From Desulfuromonadaceae bacterium (GTDB taxonomy: Bacteria; Desulfobacterota; Desulfuromonadia; Desulfuromonadales; SZUA-540), in assembly GCA_003250235.1 (NCBI GenBank), contig QKGY01000348.1:1-10062 (forward strand): DNA of 10,062 nt, written 5' to 3'. A program made the translations under genes and the position numbers. This document shows positions 6,993 through 10,062 of this stretch, piece by piece; the stretch's first letter is position 1, and every line of letters begins with the position of its first letter. The notes under the pieces are model-generated. The model was not told the DNA's origin and did no database searches. It saw only the letters and a program-made list of their open reading frames with translations.

Positions 6993-7024
6993 AAGGGTGC
7001 ACCCGCCTGATCGACGAAAAAAAC

Positions 7025-7061
7025 AAAAAAAAAAGCCCCGGCAGCGCCGGGGCTTTTTTTT
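7025..7061. terminator. Bidirectional intrinsic terminator between the small gene and rplS
   Basis: An 8-bp all-GC stem, GCCCCGGC (7035-7042) with GCCGGGGC (7046-7053), closes a 3-base loop. It is flanked by ten A on the left and eight T on the right, so it should terminate transcripts from both directions. For the plus strand it ends the small-gene transcript about 32 bases after its stop. For the minus strand it begins directly at the rplS stop codon, whose TAA runs into the A tract. Confidence 0.93.
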
Positions 7062-7413
7062 ACATCTGCACAGCCCGCTTCTCGCGGATACGAGCCGCTT
7101 TACCCTGCAGGTTCCGCAGGTAGTAAAGCTTGGCCCGGCGAACACGCCCGACCATGATGTTTTCAATCTTGTCCACGGTCGGTGAATGCAGGGAGAAAAC
7201 CCTCTCGACCCCCACGCCGTTGGAGATCTTGCGCACCGTAAAAGTCGAGCCGATGCCACGGTTGACCCTCTTGATGCAAACCCCCTGATACACCTGGATA
7301 CGCTGCTTGTCGCCTTCGACGATTTTCACGTGAACGCGCAGGGTATCTCCCGCTTTGAAAGGCGGAATGTTCTTCCTCATCTGTTCCATTGCCAACTGAT
7401 CAATGACGTTCAT
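7060..7413 (-). CDS. rplS: 50S ribosomal protein L19
   Basis: Large-subunit protein at the 30S-50S interface. The 117-residue length is normal. Family features include the N-terminal helix MNVIDQLAMEQ, PPFKAGDTLRVHVKI (17-31), the SH3-like barrel stretch RIQVYQGVCIKRVNRG, the FTVRKISNGVGVERVF block and the basic C-terminal GRVRRAKLYYLRNLQGKAARI. AGGAGGAAAAG precedes the ATG at 7413. It is the last gene of the rpsP operon, 133 bases after the SPOUT methyltransferase gene, and its stop codon abuts the bidirectional terminator. The unusually wide upstream gap contains hairpins and may be a regulatory leader. Confidence 0.98.
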   Translation of the reverse strand: MNVIDQLAMEQMRKNIPPFKAGDTLRVHVKIVEGDKQRIQVYQGVCIKRVNRGIGSTFTVRKISNGVGVERVFSLHSPTVDKIENIMVGRVRRAKLYYLRNLQGKAARIREKRAVQM

Positions 7414-7546
7414 CTTTTCCTCCTCGACATCCTCAATGCCGGTTCATTCCTGAAATGTCTGCGTATTTTCGCAGGAAGAGGACCCGGATGGATTTTGGTT
7501 AACCTGCCAAATCGTTAAACGCGTAACGAAATACCCATATTCATCC
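7414..7546 (-). promoter_or_regulatory. rplS leader region with local hairpins
   Basis: No gene is seen in these 133 bases, the largest gap within an otherwise tightly packed operon. On the minus strand a 6-bp stem TCGTTA/TAACGA (7512-7529) is followed by a GGTTAACC palindrome (7497-7504). A CTGCG/CGCAG stem with a 6-base A-rich loop (7459-7474) comes next, then AGGAGG before the rplS ATG. I see no clear sigma70 promoter. Ribosomal protein genes often have autoregulatory leaders, so regulation of L19 synthesis is possible but not shown. Confidence 0.35.
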
Positions 7547-8113
7547 CTACGACCTTTCCTCCTGAGCCAGAAGGCGATCCAATATGATCGCCACAGCGGA
7601 GCGCACAGGAAGATGGTTGTAGGTGCTGCCTGCTCGAATGGGGGCCAGCACCGGCCACCCCTTTTCAAACATCTGGGGGGCCAGCCCCCAGCCTGTTCCA
7701 AAAACAATCATCAGGGGCTTTTCCCCAGCCAAAGCTCGGCAATCCTCAAAGGACATGCCGTCGACACGTCTGGCCCCTGTCAACACCGGCAGAGCATCCT
7801 CGCCCAGACTTTCACCCCAATCTCGCAAAGCCTCTTCCAGCGACGGCACCAGACGGACCAGAGACAGCGCTTCGCCCCGGTGGGGATTGTAATTCGCCCC
7901 GTGTCCTTCCTGCCAGTGCCCCAGGATTTTGCGAACCAGGGTCAATTGCTCTTCAACCGGAGTCACGACATAAAAACGGTCAACATCGTACGTGCGAGAC
8001 GTCCGGGCGATGTCGTGAACATCCAGATTGGTAACCGCCGTGGTCACCAAGTCTCCGCGACGATCCACAATCGGGTGATGAACCAATGCGACAGCCACCC
8101 CCCGGAAACTCAT
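7547..8113 (-). CDS. SPOUT-fold SAM-dependent RNA methyltransferase (PF09936-like)
   Basis: A 188-residue predicted RNA methyltransferase of the alpha/beta-knot (SPOUT) superfamily, resembling the family I know as Methyltrn_RNA_4. The N-terminal part has VHHPIVDRRGDLVTT (11-25) and then NLDVHDIARTSRTY, which recalls the SpoU N..GAIAR motif. The knot region shows MIVFGTGWGL (135-144) and AGSTYNHLPVRSAVAIILDRL (161-181), the expected SAM-binding loops. The start is placed at 8113, not at the upstream in-frame ATG (8131). The 8113 ATG forms an ATGA overlap with the trmD stop, has GGGAG upstream and begins the conserved sequence MSFRGVAVALVHHP. The target RNA is unknown; location between trmD and rplS suggests tRNA or rRNA. 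Confidence 0.88.
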   Translation of the reverse strand: MSFRGVAVALVHHPIVDRRGDLVTTAVTNLDVHDIARTSRTYDVDRFYVVTPVEEQLTLVRKILGHWQEGHGANYNPHRGEALSLVRLVPSLEEALRDWGESLGEDALPVLTGARRVDGMSFEDCRALAGEKPLMIVFGTGWGLAPQMFEKGWPVLAPIRAGSTYNHLPVRSAVAIILDRLLAQEERS

Positions 8114-8853
8114 GAACTCGCGCTCCCGCATTCGATGCGCAACGCTTCGAGGATCTTCTTATCCTCCGGCGAAAGGGGCGCTTCCGCCAGCAGATCGGGA
8201 CGCCGCGTCAAGGTGCGACGAAGCTGCTCCCGGCGCCGCCATCGGGCGATCGCTTCGTGGTTTCCCGACAGCAGAACCTCGGGAACCTTCATCCCTTCAA
8301 ATTCGGCAGGGCGTGTATAATGCGGATATTCCAGCAGCCCGTCCGAGTAGGAATCGCCCAGCGCACTGCCACTGCTGCCGAGAACACCGGGCACCAGACG
8401 GGCCACGGCATCAATCATGACCATGGCTGCAAGCTCGCCGCCGGTAAGGATGAAATCGCCGAGGGAGAATTCGGCGTCCACCATGGTGCGAATACGCTCG
8501 TCAAACCCTTCGTAACGCCCGCAGACGAAAATCAGTCCGTTAAGACGCGACAGTTCTTCCGCATCGGCCTGCCGGAAAGGTTTTCCCTGGGGGGTCAACA
8601 TCACCACCCGGGTCCCCGGCTGACGGACACGGAGGTCATTAAGTGCATTGGCAACGGGCTCCGGCTTCATGACCATCCCGTCACCACCGCCGTAAGGCAT
8701 GTCATCCGTCACCTTGTGCTTACCCGACGCCCAGTCCCGCAGATTGTGGGCATAGAGCTGAATCAACCCTTTTTCGAGCGCTTTGCCGAGAATACTTTCG
8801 GCAAAAGGGGATTCAAACATGGCCGGGAAAAGCGTCAAAACATCAAAGCGCAT
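8110..8853 (-). CDS. trmD: tRNA (guanine(37)-N1)-methyltransferase TrmD
   Basis: Methylates N1 of G37 next to the anticodon, preventing +1 frameshifting. The 247-residue protein starts at the conserved MRFDVLTLFPAMF. A longer reading frame upstream encodes unrelated residues inside rimM and is rejected. Visible motifs are DMPYGGGDGMVMKPEP (51-66), CGRYEGFDERI (111-121) and the trefoil-knot SAM loop LGDFILTGGELA (131-142). Arg152 and Asp167 (GSALGDSYS) correspond to catalytic positions, and LLEYPHYTRP (173-182) is also present. The start overlaps the end of rimM by 11 bases and has only a weak AGAAG ribosome-binding site, suggesting coupled translation. It overlaps the downstream methyltransferase through ATGA. 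Confidence 0.97.
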   Translation of the reverse strand: MRFDVLTLFPAMFESPFAESILGKALEKGLIQLYAHNLRDWASGKHKVTDDMPYGGGDGMVMKPEPVANALNDLRVRQPGTRVVMLTPQGKPFRQADAEELSRLNGLIFVCGRYEGFDERIRTMVDAEFSLGDFILTGGELAAMVMIDAVARLVPGVLGSSGSALGDSYSDGLLEYPHYTRPAEFEGMKVPEVLLSGNHEAIARWRRREQLRRTLTRRPDLLAEAPLSPEDKKILEALRIECGSASS

Positions 8854-9376
8854 CGGACTTCTGCACCAGGCCTTCCGGCAAATCCACCGTGATACGGCCT
8901 TCCTCCTGGTCCACGTTCCGCAAAAAAGCGTCAACCACCGGAATCAGGACTTCCCCGTAGGGACCTTGAACCACAAAGATGTCATGGGCCGCCGTGGAAA
9001 AAACATCAACAAGTGTCCCCAACTCCCCCAGAGACACATCGCACACTGCGAACCCTTCGATTTCACCCCAATAGAACTCGTCGGGCTCCGGATCAGGGAG
9101 GTCGCAACGCCGCATCAGCACGTCACTGCCGACCAACGCCTCAACGGCGTTGATGTGATCCCGTCCTTCGAGCCGCAAGAGAAAATACCCTTTATGAGGG
9201 CTTACCCTTACAGGGACTCCGGGTTGCGGCTTTTGACCGGGCAAGACCAGAAAAACTTCTTTCCCCGCCTGCAACGGACAAAGCCCAGCCAAGGGACGCA
9301 CCTTGAGGTCACCGCGCAACCCATGGGTTCCGGTCACCTCACCGACAAGCAAGAACTCTTTAACGGATTTCGGCAT
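8843..9376 (-). CDS. rimM: 16S rRNA maturation factor RimM
   Basis: Assembly factor for the 30S head that binds S19. The 177-residue protein has the N-terminal RimM barrel (about 7-90) with the signature VGEVTGTHGLRGDLKVRPL (11-29). A C-terminal PRC-barrel (about 99-172) contains EFYWGEIEGFAV and a GEVLIPVVDAFL block typical of the family. The start ATG shares one base with the khpA stop (TAATG). The GGAG upstream is only two bases from the ATG, tighter than usual, so translation probably depends on ribosomes finishing khpA. Its end overlaps trmD by 11 bases. The rpsP-khpA-rimM-trmD neighbourhood is the standard one. Confidence 0.96.
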   Translation of the reverse strand: MPKSVKEFLLVGEVTGTHGLRGDLKVRPLAGLCPLQAGKEVFLVLPGQKPQPGVPVRVSPHKGYFLLRLEGRDHINAVEALVGSDVLMRRCDLPDPEPDEFYWGEIEGFAVCDVSLGELGTLVDVFSTAAHDIFVVQGPYGEVLIPVVDAFLRNVDQEEGRITVDLPEGLVQKSDAL

Positions 9377-9609
9377 TACTCCATAATCTGCAGGGTGGCC
9401 CGCTTATTCTCTCGCGTTGCCTTGGCGTTCAGCAAAGTCCTCATGGCTTTTGCTGTCCGTCCCTGCTTACCGATGATCCGCCCCATGTCTTCCTGGGCTG
9501 CAGCCAGTTTGACGAGAATCGTCCCATCCTCACCTTCTTCCTCGGAGATGACGACCGCATCAGGGTTTTCAACCAGGGATTTCGCGATGAATTCGATGAG
9601 TTCTTTCAT
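9376..9609 (-). CDS. khpA: KH-domain RNA-binding protein KhpA
   Basis: Single KH-domain RNA chaperone of the KhpA/YlqC family, which partners with KhpB (Jag) in several bacteria; no khpB is in the window. The 77-residue length is typical. It begins with the family helix MKELIEFIAKSLVENPDAV, and the RNA-binding GXXG loop is seen in GRIIGKQGRTAKAMRTLL (43-60), with Gly47-Lys-Gln-Gly50. The start at 9609 has an AAGGACGG-like ribosome-binding site, weaker than that of rpsP. The gene lies 61 bases after rpsP, separated by a GNRA-capped hairpin that might set a different expression level. Its last base is shared with the rimM start codon. Confidence 0.95.
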   Translation of the reverse strand: MKELIEFIAKSLVENPDAVVISEEEGEDGTILVKLAAAQEDMGRIIGKQGRTAKAMRTLLNAKATRENKRATLQIME

Positions 9610-9653
9610 GGAGTCCGTCCTTCGGAGAAAGGGATGGTTCCCGCCTCAACACC

Positions 9654-9671
9654 GGAGGCCTCGCGGCCTCC
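9654..9671 (-). other. GNRA-tetraloop hairpin directly after the rpsP stop
   Basis: On the minus strand a perfect 7-bp stem, GGAGGCC with GGCCTCC, closes a GCGA tetraloop. It starts within one or two bases of the rpsP TAG codon. No U tract follows, so it is unlikely to be a strong intrinsic terminator. A stabiliser of the rpsP 3' end, a processing site or a partial attenuator before khpA are possible roles. Confidence 0.6.
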
Positions 9672-9931
9672 TAGGACTGCTTGAACTTGGCCCAGATGCC
9701 CTGCTCGCGCAGAACCTGGCGCACCGTATCGGTCGGCTGAGCACCCTGCTTCAGCCACTCGAGGGTACGTTCCTCATTCAAGGAGACCATCGGCGGGTCA
9801 ATCTTGGGATCATACTGCCCCAGGTTTTCTACAAAACGGCCATCGCGGGGAAACCGCTCGTCCGCAACAACAACTTGATAAAAGGGTTTTTTCTTGGCGC
9901 CACCGCGGGCCAGTCTGATTTTTACTGCCAT
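9671..9931 (-). CDS. rpsP: 30S ribosomal protein S16
   Basis: Small-subunit protein needed for 30S assembly. The 86-residue protein has the characteristic start MAVKIRLARGGAKKKPFYQVVVAD (residues 1-24), then the RFPRDGRFVENLGQYDP block (26-42) and the C-terminal LNEERTLEWLKQGAQPTDTV region. AGGAGG lies 8 bases upstream of the ATG, a strong ribosome-binding site. It is the first gene of the visible ribosome and tRNA maturation operon. In many bacteria ffh precedes it; here at least 131 bases upstream hold no gene, so it may have its own promoter or a long leader. Confidence 0.98.
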   Translation of the reverse strand: MAVKIRLARGGAKKKPFYQVVVADERFPRDGRFVENLGQYDPKIDPPMVSLNEERTLEWLKQGAQPTDTVRQVLREQGIWAKFKQS

Positions 9932-9955
9932 GGAACATTCCTCCTGGTGTTTCTA

Positions 9956-9969
9956 TACGGTTTCCCGTA
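9956..9969 (-). other. GAAA-tetraloop hairpin in the rpsP leader
   Basis: On the minus strand TACGG and CCGTA pair around a GAAA tetraloop, a 5-bp stem of the stable GNRA class. It ends 10 bases before the rpsP Shine-Dalgarno. It could affect ribosome access or mRNA stability. The stem is short, so chance is a real alternative. Confidence 0.4.
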
Positions 9970-10019
9970 GTTATGGGTTACGTCAGGTCGTTGCACCTAT
10001 AAGTGTTATCATGAAGAAA

Positions 10020-10040
10020 CCGGGATGCAAAGGTTCCCGG
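10020..10040. terminator. Possible weak terminator hairpin upstream of rpsP
   Basis: A 6-bp stem CCGGGA/TCCCGG encloses a 9-base loop. On the minus strand it is followed by a mixed T-rich run (TTTCTTC). On the plus strand ATTTTT follows after one base. It could end an upstream minus-strand gene lying beyond the window, but the loop is large and the tail imperfect. Confidence 0.3.
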
Positions 10041-10062
10041 CATTTTTCCCAGTATTTTTCTT

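Larger units (their letters stand above)
9932..10062 (-). promoter_or_regulatory. rpsP upstream region
   Basis: No gene is seen in these 131 bases, which run to the window edge. On the minus strand they contain a CCGGGA/TCCCGG hairpin (10020-10040), an AT-rich stretch near 9995-10015 that could hold a promoter (no convincing -35/-10 pair found), a GAAA-capped hairpin (9956-9969) and the rpsP AGGAGG. It probably serves as promoter and leader for the operon, possibly after the terminator of an upstream gene such as ffh. Confidence 0.4.

Noticed and set aside
6995..7004. 10-bp palindrome GGGTGCACCC after the small gene
   Set aside because: Perfect but short; as a hairpin its loop would be too tight. 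It lies just before a real terminator, and I find no supporting context for an operator.
8114..8131. Upstream start for the SPOUT methyltransferase
   Set aside because: The six extra residues are not part of the conserved N-terminus, and the ATGA overlap with GGGAG supports 8113.
8854..8934. N-terminal extension of trmD
   Set aside because: The extra 27 residues lie in rimM coding sequence and do not resemble TrmD, whose conserved start MRFDVLTLFP begins at 8853.
8783..9970. 395-codon open frame on the plus strand
   Set aside because: Antisense to rimM, khpA and rpsP, all clearly real and overlapping in operon fashion. No motif or ribosome-binding site supports the long frame.
1..10062. Mobile elements, CRISPR, toxin-antitoxin or defence genes
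   Set aside because: No direct repeats, terminal inverted repeats, transposase or integrase motifs, spacer arrays or defence domains were found. Nearly all the sequence is explained by housekeeping genes.

Overview
The window is a gene-dense, GC-rich stretch of bacterial chromosome made almost entirely of housekeeping genes. The run rpsP, khpA, rimM, trmD, SPOUT methyltransferase, rplS, followed by rnhB and yraN, is an order I associate with Desulfuromonadales/Geobacter-type bacteria (former Deltaproteobacteria). A long glutamine-dependent NAD synthetase and a stand-alone receiver-domain gene fit that picture. The lineage is an inference from gene order and protein style; no rRNA or other phylogenetic marker was compared.

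Layout. (1) Bases 30-2320, plus strand: ligA (NAD-dependent DNA ligase) and acyP (acylphosphatase), joined by an ATGA overlap. (2) Bases 2327-5539, minus strand: nadE, rsmI and a single-domain response regulator, all with overlapping ends, behind a good sigma70-like promoter at 5637-5665. This operon converges on acyP with only 6 bases between them and no visible terminator. (3) Bases 5699-6699, minus strand: rnhB and yraN, with an ATGA overlap; rnhB starts with TTG. (4) Bases 6700-7062: a short divergent region with a strong plus-strand promoter, a 62-codon gene for an unrecognised two-helix membrane protein, and a GC-rich bidirectional terminator whose edge touches the rplS stop codon. (5) Bases 7060-9931, minus strand: the ribosome and tRNA maturation operon rpsP, khpA, rimM, trmD, a PF09936-like SPOUT methyltransferase, rplS. 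Hairpins lie before rpsP, after rpsP and in the rplS leader.

How the genes fit together. The minus-strand genes on the right make 30S and 50S proteins (S16, L19), mature 16S rRNA (RimM), methylate tRNA at G37 (TrmD) and probably modify another RNA (the SPOUT protein). RsmI on the left adds a 16S rRNA 2'-O-methyl mark. RNase HII and LigA both serve genome maintenance, and LigA uses the NAD+ that NadE makes.

No mobile element, CRISPR array, toxin-antitoxin pair, phage gene, tRNA or rRNA was seen. I do not see a new multi-gene system. The least explained items are the small membrane-protein gene placed between rplS and rnhB with its palindrome-rich promoter, the hairpins around rpsP, the uncharacterised methyltransferase, and the lone receiver domain tied to nadE-rsmI.
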